From assembly GCA_022376515.1 (NCBI GenBank), contig WTXI01000003.1, positions 434,001 through 498,000 on the forward strand: a DNA stretch of 64,000 bases. The letters run 5' to 3'. Source of the DNA: Lactifluus volemus. Its lineage: Eukaryota > Basidiomycota > Agaricomycetes > Russulales > Russulaceae. This document shows positions 47,170 through 59,093 of the stretch, piece after piece. The notes beneath the pieces are model-generated. The model did no database searches. It saw only the letters and a list, made by a program, of their open reading frames with translations, and was not told where the DNA came from. Position numbers and translations under genes: made by a program. Positions within the stretch are counted from its first letter, which is position 1. Each line of letters begins with the position of its first letter.

Positions 47170-49066
47170 ATGCTGGTAGACAATCCTCTACACCAGTCTC
47201 CCCTCCCCCTCAACCCCAGCGATCTATCCGATTTTGTTCACATGGACCTCTTCACCACCCAAAGCTCTACTACCTCTGGCTCTCGTGAGCCCTCCCCTTC
47301 TGTATCCACACCTCTCTTCTCCCCTCTGCCTATCATTTCAGAACCGAATCCCTCCGACTGGTTCAACTTTTCTTTTGAAGAAGAATTCGCCAAACACGAT
47401 CCACTCGTACCTCCACCCGTCACCAGTGTCCCTTGGGATTTCCTCACTCTTTCGAACGACAGTCCTGATTCAGGAAGTGCGGGCACGAGCAACAATGTCC
47501 TTTCACCATCCTTTGCCATCGATCCGCAGCTCATGTCGAGTACCGAACTTCCGAAAGCCACACCCGACCGCGGGGATGTGAAGGATAAAGTGGAGAAAGG
47601 ACGCGAGGAAGAGGACGCAGAGGATGAAATTGCTGCAACCGCCACAACCTCACCTATCAAAGTCGGTGGCAAAGGTAAGTCTCGGAAGGGCACTGTTCAG
47701 TCTGGCGGTGTGCAGAAGAAGGCGACAATATCAGCAGTTGTGAGGGATGTAGAGGATCCGAGAGATGATGGCGATGACTGGCGTCCTTCCCCTGAAGAAT
47801 ATAAGAAAATGTCTAGCAAGGAGAAGCGACAACTTCGTAACAAAATTAGCGCTCGTAATTTTCGAGTGCGCCGCAAGGGTGAACTAATCTACTTTCTTTG
47901 TGAGACTATGGTGACTGACGAGATGAAACGCAGAGTATATAACGACGCTCGAAGGGGACATTGCTGAACGGGACCGGCTGATTGATGCTATCCGCACCGA
48001 GCTCGGTTCGAGCCAGTCAGAGAATGCTGCGTTGAGACAAGAAATCGGCGCACTCAAGAAAGCTCTCCTCGCTTCCGCTGGTCGGGCAGAGTCACCAGCC
48101 CTGCCACCACCAGGTCCGATCCCCTCATCCGCCCGTGTAACTACAACTTCCCCACTTGTGACTCCCAACACCCAAAAGGATCTCCCCTCATCTCCCCGTC
48201 TTGCTGCATCACCCTCTAAGGCATTCTGGGGAGGAAGTACCTCCTTTGGTGGTGTTACACCCGTTCACACGACACTCATTCCTGAGATGCAACCCCTCGC
48301 GAGCGTCAAGACCCTTGCCGGAGCTCGCACATCTAGCCCAACATTCCAGAACATCAACCCATTATCAAACATTCCTGGGCATCTTGTGCCGTCTTCTAAT
48401 ACTTTCGGCAGCCTTTCTAAGCTTTCCCCGGTGGACACCTTCTCCGAGGCTAATCCGCTTACAATGAAGATTCTCGACGCGTACGTTACCTATTTCATTC
48501 ATTGAGCGTCTGGTTGACCCCTCTGTAGATATCGCCTGCAACTATGGTCTCGCGTTGCCCCACACCAATCCTCCTCATCTCAACAACAACCGCCGGCTCC
48601 CGTCACTGGTTTGACACCGAGTCTGCGCCCACAAAATCTCACACCATCCCGCGTTTCTTCATCTTCACTTTCTTCTATCCTTAGTGGCAAGTCTAGGGCT
48701 GTGTATTCATCACCGCCCCCATCACCGAGGCTTGGCCCCGCATCGTTTGCATCAGGGAAGGAAGTTCCCACGCCACAACAAGCGTTGCTTGCGGCGATGG
48801 CCTCACAGACACTCCTCGAGCGACTCGGTGGAGCATTCTGGCAAGCTTTCACAACCCATGCGTCATTGAATGACGCAACTCTTGATGCCCGCATGCCTAC
48901 TTGGGACGCAGATAAGATCCGGCGTGTCCTCGAAGGCAAGGCAGTTGTCAGAGTTGTCGACGTCGAGCCAGAGGAGAAGACAGTCGCTGAGGATGCGAAG
49001 ATGGCTTCGAAGGAGTGTTCTGTGCTCGAGGAAGGCATGCGGGCACTGAGTTTGGAGCAGGATTGA
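47170..49066 (+). CDS. bZIP transcription factor
   Basis: Three exons, 47170-47878, 47934-48480 and 48529-49066, join in frame to 597 aa. The acidic, Ser/Pro-rich N-terminal half (DWFNFSFEEEF, EEEDAEDE) looks like an activation region. The DNA-binding basic region KEKRQLRNKISARNFRVRRK ends exactly at the first intron (residue about 236) and contains the N-x7-R signature. The leucine zipper follows in exon 2 (EYITTLEGDIAERD, then LIDAIRTELG and ALRQEIGALKKAL). The rest is Ser/Pro-rich and of low complexity, with an ordered C-terminal segment (TLLERLGGAFWQAFTT). The basic region preceded by SPEEYKKMSSKEK resembles fungal MeaB-like bZIPs; the exact orthologue is not certain. The protein would act in the nucleus. 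Confidence 0.85.
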
Positions 49067-49942
49067 TCATCGTTCAAAGGCAACATAGTTCATCGTCACC
49101 GTGATATCAACTCGGTTTTACCCCGCATCAGCATCTTCATCATGATCATTCTTCTCTCGTCTCATCTACAGAAAGTTTTTTCCTATTGCTACTGCGAAGT
49201 TAACTCATTCCCTTTTCTCATCGCTCCACCCCTCGAAAGAAGTAATGACGTTTCCATATCTAATCCTTGCATAGCCATTGTGGTAGTTTCGCCAAAATTT
49301 CTTGGGCGGTTTTGTTCGTTTCATCACGATGTACTTTCCTACGCTCGGTGCAATCGCGCACCGGAATAAAGATCCTCATCTTCTTTAGTCTTGCGAGCAA
49401 CTAATTCTGAATGCGATGCGCACTTACCGCGTGAATTGTTCGGATATTCTGCCCCGTCATTCTATTCAATGTGGGTCGCATGATGATATGGCGATGCATG
49501 GGCTCCGCCCGTATCACTCCACGCCACGAGTACCCGTAACCCGTAGAACCTCCTCACAGGCTCGCTGTACTCAATGCGGTCCATTTGGAAGCGGCCCCAA
49601 TAACCCGCGTTTCACTGTATGACTGAATAATGGTAGCGGGCAGAGCGGATCTGGCTCACTCGGGAGAGAACCTCAGGACAGCTGACCAGAGGACGTAATC
49701 AACCCGGCCGGTTACAAAGTCCGCTTCCATTTTTCTCACGTCAACTGCGTTCCAAAGTCACTAACTTACCAAGATGTGCCAGATGGTCCCCTCCATTCCG
49801 TAACTGGCTTTGTGAGTATTTAAAGTAGCCACAACCGAACACCATTGCTCCCTCATCCCCATCCCCTCTTGACCTCTTATTCCTCCTTGATTCAGTAACG
49901 ACCCACCCATTTAAACGTCCCCTCTTCTAACTCTTAATAACA
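49067..49942. other. Intergenic region, no gene seen
   Basis: 3' flank of the bZIP gene and upstream region of the small secreted protein gene. Pyrimidine-rich stretches at 49,850-49,935 directly before the ATG are typical of fungal core promoters. No gene was seen. Confidence 0.45.
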
Positions 49943-50555
49943 ATGATTTTCCCTGTTGTTGCCCTCCTCTTTTCTGCATTGGCATATCTCGTTTCCGCGG
50001 CTCCAATTGCGCTCACGAACAGAGATGTTTGGGCACCACCGATCATCCAGCCTACGAGTGGTACGGTTTGGGTTGTAGGAGAGCAAGTTGTTGTTACGTG
50101 GTAAGCTGACGTTTCCCTCATGAGCACCGGATTTTGTTGGTGCCCGGTCTGAACGGGAACGGCTCACATTGCATCCGGTAAAGGGATACGTCAACACGTC
50201 CGGCGCAGGTCACAAACCCCAAAGGGACCCTTCTCTTAGGGTTTGAGTTGCCTGACGGAGCGGGAGGCGAGAATCTTGATGTTGGTCCGTGGATCAGTTT
50301 TCGCATGTGCTTTTTTAAGCTCCGGCGCTCATACATCGCTCTTCTTGGATAGATCACCCCCTGGCAAGTGGGTTTAACTTGACCGATGGAAAGATCACCA
50401 TCACGGTCCCAGATGTCGATGACGGGAACAATTACATCGTCGTTCGTGAGTGTCTTTGTTGCCCTTCTGTTTTCCTCCGCTGCGGTATTCATCGGGGCTT
50501 GGCAGTCATCGGCGACTCTGGCAATGCTAGCCCACAATTCACAATCACCCACTAG
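49943..50555 (+). CDS. Small secreted Kre9/Knh1-like domain protein
   Basis: Four exons, 49943-50100, 50184-50284, 50353-50445 and 50506-50555, join in frame to 133 aa. A signal peptide (MIFPVVALLFSALAYLVSA) is followed by the Ig-like fold of the fungal Ser/Thr-rich GPI-anchored family (Kre9/Knh1 type): IIQPTSGTVWVVGEQVVVTW, GTLLLGFELPDG, HPLASGFNLTDGKITITVP, DGNNYIVVLIGDSGNASPQF. The splice phases place the conserved Trp and DVDH residues correctly. Unlike full-length Kre9-type proteins it ends right after the domain, with no Ser/Thr-rich stalk or GPI signal. Its function is not known; a cell-wall or extracellular role is inferred from the family. Confidence 0.85.
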
Positions 50556-51420
50556 TGAAGAGAAATGAAATCTGTTACGTTACGAAAGGACGACTCTATT
50601 TGCTTATCACCTCTGACGCTACGCTGCACAATCGTACTGGACATTGGATTGCGTGATGTTAACACTTTAGTTTTTAAACGGACATCCCTTACGTATATCA
50701 CGATTTTACGAGCCATATAATGAATTCTGTATTTAGTTGTTCTTGTCTTAACGAATCTGGACATTTTTTATCCCAGCCTGGAATGGTCCGAGTCACCGAA
50801 CAACAGTGTTGACATGACCTAGGTCTGACAGACAGTATCAGTCAGTTGACACGTCAAGGCGGACAAATAGTTCGAAATGTTCGTGATCCGGCCAAGGGTC
50901 TATACAAAAAAGGAAAGGGTTCATAATCTACGGTGACAATGCAACAACCAGTAGAAATCGTGTTGGATTGGACGTTGACCAGTCCTAAAGTGGTTGTGCA
51001 CGGACCATCGAGTTACTTCGCGACTGTTATTCTCTTTACTTCTTTTGGTATAGTCGCTCATTGACACAGCCTGACATCAAGAGTTTATGACATCCATGAC
51101 ACGTTGTCAGGCTGACATGTTCAACACTGCCGAACAAGACGTAAATACGCAATTTGGAATGAGAGTAAAACCACCTTTTACTAACGGGCCGTGCCACAGT
51201 CCGGCGTATTTCGTTTCAGGATCCGGGATCACATAATAGCGTATTGTATGCAACGTTGAACAACTTGATCCACGGAGGAGCACCAGTCAATTGCTTTCAC
51301 AAACGATCCCGACATGTTCGGGCTCACAAATTTAATTAATCAGTACTTCTCTACCATTGGAATTATCATACAAAGCATGGAGAGTGACAATAACAAAAAA
51401 CGTGTTTCCAAAGGGAAGAA
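50556..51420. other. Intergenic region, no gene seen
   Basis: Between the small secreted protein and the tRNA gene. No recognisable gene or element. Confidence 0.45.
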
Positions 51421-51504
51421 GGTCTTGCCAGGGTTCGAACCTGGGTTTCGGGAAGTTTTAGGAGTTGTCAAAATCCCGAGTGATAACCACTACACTACAA
51501 GACC
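51421..51504 (-). tRNA. tRNA-Gln (anticodon TTG) with a short intron
   Basis: On the minus strand GGTCTTG pairs with CAAGACC as acceptor stem. The D-arm is AGTGTAGTGGTTATCAC. The anticodon arm CGGGA-TTTTGA...TCCCG places TTG as anticodon, and the T-arm is CCAGGTTCGAACCCTGG. Between anticodon position 37 and the 3' half of the anticodon arm lies an insert of about 13 nt (CAACTCCTAAAAC), the usual place for a nuclear tRNA intron. Trailing CCA is not encoded. Confidence 0.93.
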
Positions 51505-51811
51505 ATGTGCAGCAGTATTAATTTTGCTATCATGATACGTTACGACTTACCGTAAGGAGCATGTCACGATCATGTGATGACTCACCCCGATAAAGGTAAA
51601 GGTTCATCGACCGACGTAGCGAACAGGAACTGTTCAAACATAAACCATCACGGTCACAGCGCCACAACTCATACCTGAACCGCGTGGATATGCCAACGCG
51701 ACGTGTTGAAGCAGGCAGCCAGCACTCCTCCCCTTAACCGATCATCACAACCTTTGGACACTTCTGCACCACCATCGGTGATTTCACGTTCTCAAGGCCT
51801 CAAACTTATCC
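51505..51811. other. Upstream region of the Rif1-like gene
   Basis: No gene seen. It holds the promoters of the tRNA on one strand and the Rif1-like gene on the other. Confidence 0.4.
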
Positions 51812-54800
51812 ATGTCCATCCCTCCGACTGATCACGATCCCTTGTCCCGTTCCGAATACTTCCTAGGGCCTATCGAAACTATCGTCTGCTCGCACGAAGG
51901 TCTCCCATCTGGTCGTCTTTCGCTACATGACATCACCGAAGCCTATCGCACATTGTCAATGAGAATAAGGCATTCACTCGGCTCCCTTTCCATTGCGTCA
52001 GGCCCCCTTCCTGCGCTCGAACCACTCAGAGAAAACAGTACAAATGTTATAGCAGCCTGGCGGAGGGACATCTCGCGAATCGTGCGTGCTTCCTCACCGC
52101 ATACATCCCGCGATATGCGTTCCAGTTCTGCTTGTCCTAACAAAGGGTGTATGAGCTCGGAACGGGCGGCATACAATTTGAATCGTGCGACTGATTGTTC
52201 AACCCAATGTCACTACGTACTTCGTCTGCTGTCAGAGATATTTAGATTCCCGGTTCTCTTTTCGATATTCTCGCGTATGTCCCTTTTCTTTTTTTTTTTC
52301 CCCCAATTTGTGAACCATCCTCATGACGTGACGATCGCAGCACAAGACCTTGGTTTCCTTTTTGGAGATGTTATTGCCATCATCTGCTGTCCACAACTCC
52401 CATTTTTTAACGCATCAAAAACGACCATACTCGCATCATGGATCGTCCGGACCCAAAGACTCCCGGCTGATATTCTACTCCCTCGAATAGAAGATGTTAT
52501 TCTGTGTCTTAAACGTCTTCTTGGAGCCACAGTTAGAGATCCCCATGCCGATGTAGCCGTCTTGGACGCACTTAACGTGGGTGGATATGCTCTTGAACGC
52601 CTCGCGCTCTAATTCCTCTTTGCAGTGTATTGCTAACTTATTGAGACGCCATCAACATATTTTTATTGCACACCTGACTTTTCTGCTCCCTTTAGTTTTA
52701 CCTTTCATTATGCACCCCTCTTCGAAGTTTCGTCATCATGCAACCGTTGTCCTCGCATCATTTTCCCAAACACTCATCACACACCGAACACTCATTAACA
52801 AAGAGGCAATAGAGACCATATGTTTACATACCAATGAATTCCTCACACCTGAAACCACGCGTCACCCGACATCGTCGCGGAAGCTTTCACCTTTGCTTGA
52901 TTCAGCAGTCTCCTCGAAGACTTTTGGCAGTGCAGGCGAGAATGCAGCTTGGGCATCGACTGTCCTGGCAAGCTTTGCAATCCTCCTTGGACCTTCCCTT
53001 TTCTTGTACCACGGGCCACTCAAGCTCGCCATGAACACCTCGCAGAAGATTCTAAGACATCGCTCAGGGCGTGACCTCAACCCTCACGTTTGGCGCACTT
53101 TTATATGGTCGATGTCCCAGCTTTATACTCAACAAATTTCTAGTGCGGATGGAGATATGGACACCGTGAAGCGTTGCGTTTTGATACTTAAGCAAACGTT
53201 GCACAATGGTCTCGGTGCGGCACTAATCGCCTCGCTTCTGGGACCGATCCCACCAGATTTCCGGAATAAAAGCATACAGAAATGGGCTATCTCTAGCGCG
53301 GTGGATATCATACGTGATATGTTGTCCAGAAAGTCTCAAAACCTTCGGCGTGAGGCAAGCCGGTTACTTGCATGCCTTATTCAAGAGGCTGGAGCGCCCA
53401 GCAGCATGCAACATGAGACTGAGTGGACCGCAGACCTTTTGTTATCTGGATACCTCTTCGACGGCTCGCTTCTCCGCGCTGATCAACGTCAAGTCGAGGA
53501 GTTGGTACGTCCGGTCCCAGTCTTCTGCCCCCGGCATCTGTCTCGGGAAGAGATTGTGATGCACTGGGAATCAATATCATCCTGTTTTACTCTGCTTGTT
53601 CACAATTGCGTCGAGGATGGGGATGCTGGCCTGACGGTGGGTTCCTCTACCTTTATATTGGCATTTTTCCTTCTGTTATATACCTGCATAGGCCACTGCG
53701 TCTGCCATCTGGCAGTCCCTTCTCCTTTCTCAACGCCAGCCGATTCAGGGAGATCGTCAGCTCATTGCCAGCGCTGAATTCGCTGCGCAATTGTCCTCCC
53801 TACTTTCGCAGTTCCTTCCTGAGCATTCTGTCCTTTTGTCAGGGGAAGCGAAATCGGTCGAAAGTCAACTGCGGTCGCTCGTTGTATCAAGGCAACTTTG
53901 GGTGGTCATTCAGAATACCTTTTCACAATCCTGGCTCACCACCGTAGCCGCCTCTTTCCTAGCGGCCATCCTGCAGCATACATTCCATCTTGGCGACCCG
54001 GAAGTCCTCAGAAACTGGAGTCTACTATGCTCACATCTGATTGTGGTTGGAATCCCGAACGTGCTCGAGATAATTTCGCATCAAGACGAGTCACAGAGTA
54101 CCCTAGAAATCAAGAGACAGCTTTGGCGCCTTGTAGCGACGGACTGCCACAGTTCGGGGCTTGACAGCTGCCAAAACGTCGTGTCAATTCTTACCTTTCC
54201 CATCTGGTGAGTATTTTCGACTCTCACAAAGTACCACTTCCACAGGCCGGTAACGACTCGCAGTTCTTGGAACATGTCAGAAGATGATCTTGATATTTGG
54301 GAGCGGGTGTTTGAACGAAATTTTTCGACAGCAACAACGTCAATCAAGACCACCGATGTCATCGACGACCTTGCCAGTAAATGTCCAACAGTAGGCCCGA
54401 GGTATGCTAGTCGTGTAATCTTCGTTTCTATTGACGTAGACTTGGTGTAGTTTTTCGGTACATACTACATTACGCATCGCTCTTGCCATTTTTCGGCAAT
54501 TGAGCCTTGATGAGGAGGATCCCATCCCAGCTAGAGCGCTATCTTATCTGAACATGACCCTTACTACTTCCTATCCGCCACAATCTGGGGTAGTCGATAC
54601 TGTTGTCAAGCTTATCAAAGCCGTCCATCAAGTCATGACTTGTACGCCTATCTCGCTGCTTGAACCGACTATCTTTGCTGTGCAAAGGGGATTGGCTCTC
54701 TGGATAGAAGATAAGTCTATCTGTCTGTCAGAGGAACAGTATAACAAACTCGTCCGTACTTTTCCTGTTTCACCGTCCGGTGGCCTTACTCAGTCGACTT

Positions 54801-55762
54801 CACAGCTCATGCCTCTCTACGATTCACTCCTTAAGCGTTTAGAATTGCTTCCGCTAACAGTTGTGTCGTTAAATGCCCTCGCTCCGCTCCTCACCGCTGC
54901 ATTTTCGCGTATTCCACCCCCTGCACTGGGGCCGGCTGCATTTCTGCGTTTCTTCCAAACAGTGCATTCCCGTATTGTTGCGCCAGGCTTCGCATACAGC
55001 GATGAATTACACGTGTGCATCGATGCTTGCGTACGCGTCTACGGGGGGGAGTGGCCGTCCGGCATAACTCCGCTTGACTCAAGTTCATTACCTCAATCGA
55101 CAACAGAGACACCGACGCCACTCGAGGTCTGCAAGAGCATGGGTGAGCAGAGCCTGCACATACCACTGATAGAGGTAACCTTTTGTCTCACGCTTCTTGG
55201 GATTCCGATTGAAATGATTGCACTCTTTTGGAACCCGTAGCACGAAGTTATCCCAGACTCGCAAAGTGGCATATCAAACGCGGTGTTGAATGCCTCATCC
55301 CAAGCAAGATTGACCCACGAATCTGTCCAAGGGTCACGACTCGCGACTTCCATTTTGGCCAGTGCTCAGAAAAGTCCTTGTGCACCACAAGTGGTGACCG
55401 AAGAACGAAGAGGAAGTTCAGTGGCGAGCGAGTCTGCCCGATTACAAAACAAGGCTGCCCCGAGAAAACGCCACCTAGCACAAGTGGAAGATAAGCCAGC
55501 GGCCAAGCGCAAGCGTCTAGTGGCGATTGACGGTGGGTCACGCGCGAGATCATCACCACCCACACGCTTGTCCCCTCCTGTGGGCCCGGATCTCCGTTCA
55601 CGTTCAACGCCAAAGACTACCCAGCGAGAGAGACTAGTCATGGACTGTGTTGAAGTCGTGAGTTTTCGTGAAATTCTACGCCGCAGGGGGGCAGAGATGG
55701 GGGGGACGAAGAGCGAATCCAACAAGAGGATACACCCGAGACACCATTTGTACCCAGGATGA
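51812..55762 (+). CDS. Rif1-like HEAT-repeat protein (telomere/replication-timing factor)
   Basis: Seven exons, 51812-52274, 52341-52576, 52626-53636, 53692-54206, 54246-54401, 54451-55174 and 55241-55762, join in one frame to about 1,208 aa. The first two thirds are alpha-helical HEAT-like repeats. Segments such as LRLLSEIFRFPVLFSIF, LASWIVRTQRLPADIL and VWRTFIWSMSQLY fit the Rif1 N-terminal domain of basidiomycetes as I recall it. The last exon is basic and disordered (KPAAKRKRLVAI, SRARSSPPTRLSP). In known systems Rif1 recruits PP1 to chromatin, controlling replication origins and telomere length; I did not find a clear PP1-docking pair. The frame stops at 55,760-55,762, but coding-like sequence continues in another frame, so the C-terminus may be misjudged. 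The identity is by pattern memory, not alignment. Confidence 0.7.
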
Positions 55763-56164
55763 CGCGGGAACGGTTGGAGAGGGATGAGATCGGTGAGAAA
55801 CTAGACGCCAGACGCCATCACGTCAGATCTAATCGTCATTTAGTACCCGAGACCCCCGACGCCTTGCTGCGACCGGTTTCGGCATATTCACCTACACGTG
55901 AAATATCATGTGAGCGCACACGTTTTGCTTGCCGACACGTTGCTGTGCCTGACATGGAGACACACCGCAGACCTGGGCGGTGGCAATCCTTTGAGAGTAT
56001 CTGCAAGAAACCAGCCTTTGGAGCGTGTCGAGGGTGTGCCAATGACGTGTACCTGGCTGGGAACAGCAGCTTTGCACAACGTAGATGACGTATTTTTGCG
56101 TCCAGGAGTGTCACAGTTCCCCGCGGAAGAGGTAGCAGATTTGGCTGCGACAATCTCGGGTTAG
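55763..56164 (+). other. Possible C-terminal extension of the Rif1-like gene in another frame
   Basis: Beginning within the last exon, after G-runs at 55,684-55,703, a second frame reads DEERIQQEDTPETPFVPRM and stays open to 56,088. It looks like a natural continuation of the charged tail. A third frame is open to 56,164 (VDDVFLRPGVSQFPAEEV). A base error or indel in the G-runs, or a missed short intron, would explain this. It is not counted as a separate gene. Confidence 0.35.
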
Positions 56165-56355
56165 CCAAGGCCCAAGTTATTGGACCGGGCTGTCGAGATC
56201 GATCCGCTTTCTATATCGAGACCGGATGTTGCCGTAAATTGACAGATGCGAGGGTGTTGAAAATAAAGATTTGCTCACCATACAGTACAAAGGCGCATTT
56301 AATTGTACAAGTACTGCAATGACGACCAATCTGATCCCCCTTCCCTTAGTACACA

Positions 56356-58551
56356 ATGAGTTCCCAACTACTTGATGTACCCCACAAGCATCCTTCATCT
56401 TTCTGGTCATTTGCAGACAACTCTCTTACCTTCCTCCGCGAGACAGTCCTCACCGCCGGTTATGGTCCCCTGACAACCCTAGCAGAAAAGGCAGTAACCT
56501 CGTATGCGTCTTGCCTGTCCGTCTGCCCATTCCCTCCATATACTCACTGACCCCAGGGTTCTACGAAATATTACCATTGGCCGTCTACGCATTATTACGA
56601 GCAACCGTGTCTATGAATTTGCCGCGGAAGCTGGCCAAGATGTAGAGCCGCAGGCCGAGCTGACCGTTCTCAACGATGCGTTCTGGGTCCGCTTGTGCAC
56701 CATGGGCGACCTAGGTTTTGCTGAGGCTTACATGTTCGGTGAGGTCACGTGTGAGGACCTCATCTCCACCTTCCTTGTGAGCCCACCCGTGAGTACAGAG
56801 ATAGGCTAGATAGCTAAACAGCTCCGACTAGGTGTTCCTCAAAACAAGGAAAATTTTACTTCGCTCAACCTCAACTCGACCGTTTCATGGCTCTTTTCTC
56901 TCCCCCAGCGTCTCACATCCTACCGCTTTCTCAACTCGCTTGGCAATGCCCGCTCGAATATTTCAGCACATTACGACCTTTCCGATGACATGTTCAAGGG
57001 TATGGATCCACCGGCATTTTTTTCCTGTTTTATTCTTTATTTTGACACTTGGTGTTGTTTCTTCAAGCTTTTTTATCTGAAGACATGACATATTCGTGTG
57101 CTATTTATTCAGATTTACATGGTGATCTTCGAGAAACGCCTCTGCTCGGATTAAGCCAACTTGTCGCATCTTCTTTGCCCTCCGAGTCCACGTCAGCCGA
57201 TTCCAACGCGTCCACCTCTTCGCACACGCCGTCAACGCGCCCCACGCCACCCCTCGCAGACACGCTCGCCGCTGCCCAGCAACGTAAACTGGAACACATC
57301 GTCTCTCGAGCGCGAATCTTTCCGGGACACCGCGTGCTTGAGATCGGGAGCGGGTGGGGCTCGCTCTCGCTGCATATAGCGCGGCACGTGGCGGACGTGC
57401 AGATCGACACGATCACGCTCTCTGATAATCAATGTGCGTACGTGCGCGCGGAGGTGGCGCGGCATGGTTTTGAGGATCGCATTCGCGTGCATCTGCTGGA
57501 TTACCGTGAGATGCCGCACGAGTGGGACGACGCGTTTGATCGCGTGGTGAGCGTCGAGATGGTCGAGGCCGTCGGGTTGGAGAACGTGGAGGTATATTGG
57601 GGTGCTATTGATCGGGTTTTGAAGAAGAAGAATGCTGCGGGTGTCATTCAGGGCATCACGATTCCCGAAGCACGTCAGTCGTCATTTTCTTCCATCTCCC
57701 AAATTTCACTGTCCTGATCACGTGATTGAATATTTCCCTCTACAGGATTCGCCGATTATTCCAAGCAGATGGACTTTATTCAGAAATGGGTAAGCAACTT
57801 GAAACTTGCCACACATCTCCAGTCGTGACATTTGATATCCTTCGTGGGTCCTCGATACAGAGTACGTTTTGCAGTTTCTTAAACGTTTGAAAAATAAAAG
57901 TTCTCAACGAATTTGCTAGTCTTTCCTGGAGGCGCACTTCCCACCGTGACGCTCCTTGTGAATACACTAGCGCACGCGACATCCGGTCGACTCGTCGTCG
58001 AGTCGATCTCAAATATTGGGCCACACTACGCGCGCACGCTGCGTGAGTGGCGCCGCCGTTTCGAGAACAACTTTGGAGAGATCGAGCGCGCCTTGCGCAA
58101 GGACTATCCGAGCGTGTTTGTCGATGACCACTCGGGGGGGAGCGGCGAACAACGCGCCCGCGACGAGCTGGCGGTCTTCCGTCGTAAATGGTTATGTAAG
58201 ACAAGTCGCTACCACCGTTTTTCGTGTCTGCTGACTTTGGGGCATTTTCCTTTTCTTCCTACTCTTCGTCGACACAGATTACTTGTAAGCTCACGCCCTG
58301 TTTGCGTCATGCTCTCGTCTCCGAAAATTGCGGGCGGGAGGATCGTCCTTTTCGATATCTAAACGAGTTTTTCTTTTTTCTAGCTGTTATTGCGAGATTG
58401 GATTCACGACGAGGATGCTCGGAGGCAAGTCGGATGATATATATAATATTCTTTTCCCAGGGATGGGCCGCTGATGGCCACTTGATTAGATCATATCATC
58501 ACGTTTACGCGCGAGGGTCACGAAGAGTTGGGCTGCGACGTATTCGAATGA
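56356..58551 (+). CDS. Cyclopropane-fatty-acyl-phospholipid synthase family methyltransferase
   Basis: Nine exons join in one frame to 532 aa: 56356-56501, 56557-56776, 56822-56999, 57068-57673, 57746-57789, 57901-58195, 58278-58284, 58384-58424 and 58490-58551. The family uses S-adenosylmethionine to methylate or cyclopropanate unsaturated acyl chains of membrane lipids. Visible are GRLRIITSNRVYEF, MGDLGFAEAYMFGEV, SNISAHYDLSDDMF, FLSEDMTYSCAIY, the SAM-binding motif VLEIGSGWGSLSLHIAR (about residue 270), ITLSDNQ, VSVEMVEAVG, FIQKWFSTNLLVFPGG and, at the C-terminus, YYFCYCEIGFTTRMLGDHI. A Ser/Thr-rich insert precedes the SAM site. Exon 7 is only 7 nt, and intron 8 uses a GC donor (GGAG/GCAAGT); both are needed to keep the conserved C-terminus in frame. 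Confidence 0.9.
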
Positions 58552-59093
58552 ACGGCGAAGGTACCTAAGCAAGACCACCTGTGGGCACTGACGGTACGTG
58601 TGGTACGCGGGATATGTCTTTGTTTTTTTTCCTTGTTTGGAGAGAAACACGCCGTTGTCCGGGATTCTGATTTGATCGTGCGCCACACCGTTAAGATGTA
58701 CATGGTTTGTTCTCTAAATGCCAACTTGTTGGCCATTTGGAGAAAGGTCCCAAAGGTCCCTGCTGAGTCTTTGGGCGAGACGAAAAGGCCAAAAAGTGGA
58801 GATAGGTTAAATGTCTATACACGCAGAGATACTTATACATATATCAACGTCACTGCATGAAAGTCGAGGTTATAAAAGCTTAACGGAACAAATGAATGAA
58901 GAAAGGGGATAACATGGAAGTCAATGCGCACGCACAAGATCGCTGCGCTGGTGTCTGGATTAATCTATGTACTAAAAGTTCATACTAACTAAAGCCGCTC
59001 TGAAATGCGGCTCTATTAGGTGCCATCCCACTAGCATTCAAGCAAGTTGCAGTCCCGATCTCGACACCCGCTCCCTAGCGTTGGACTTACGAG
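58552..59093. other. Intergenic region, partly duplicated at 61,500-61,630
   Basis: Part of this sequence (GAGGTTATAAAAGCTTAACGG, CATACTAACTAAAGC and GAAATGCGGCTC, then GCAGTCCCGATCTCGACA at 59,050) recurs downstream of the second Kre9/Knh1-like gene. It is therefore the shared 3' flank of a tandem duplication. No gene was seen. Confidence 0.5.

Noticed and set aside
51314..51535. Small open frame on the plus strand
   Set aside because: It runs through the antisense of the tRNA-Gln gene; the tRNA explains the sequence.
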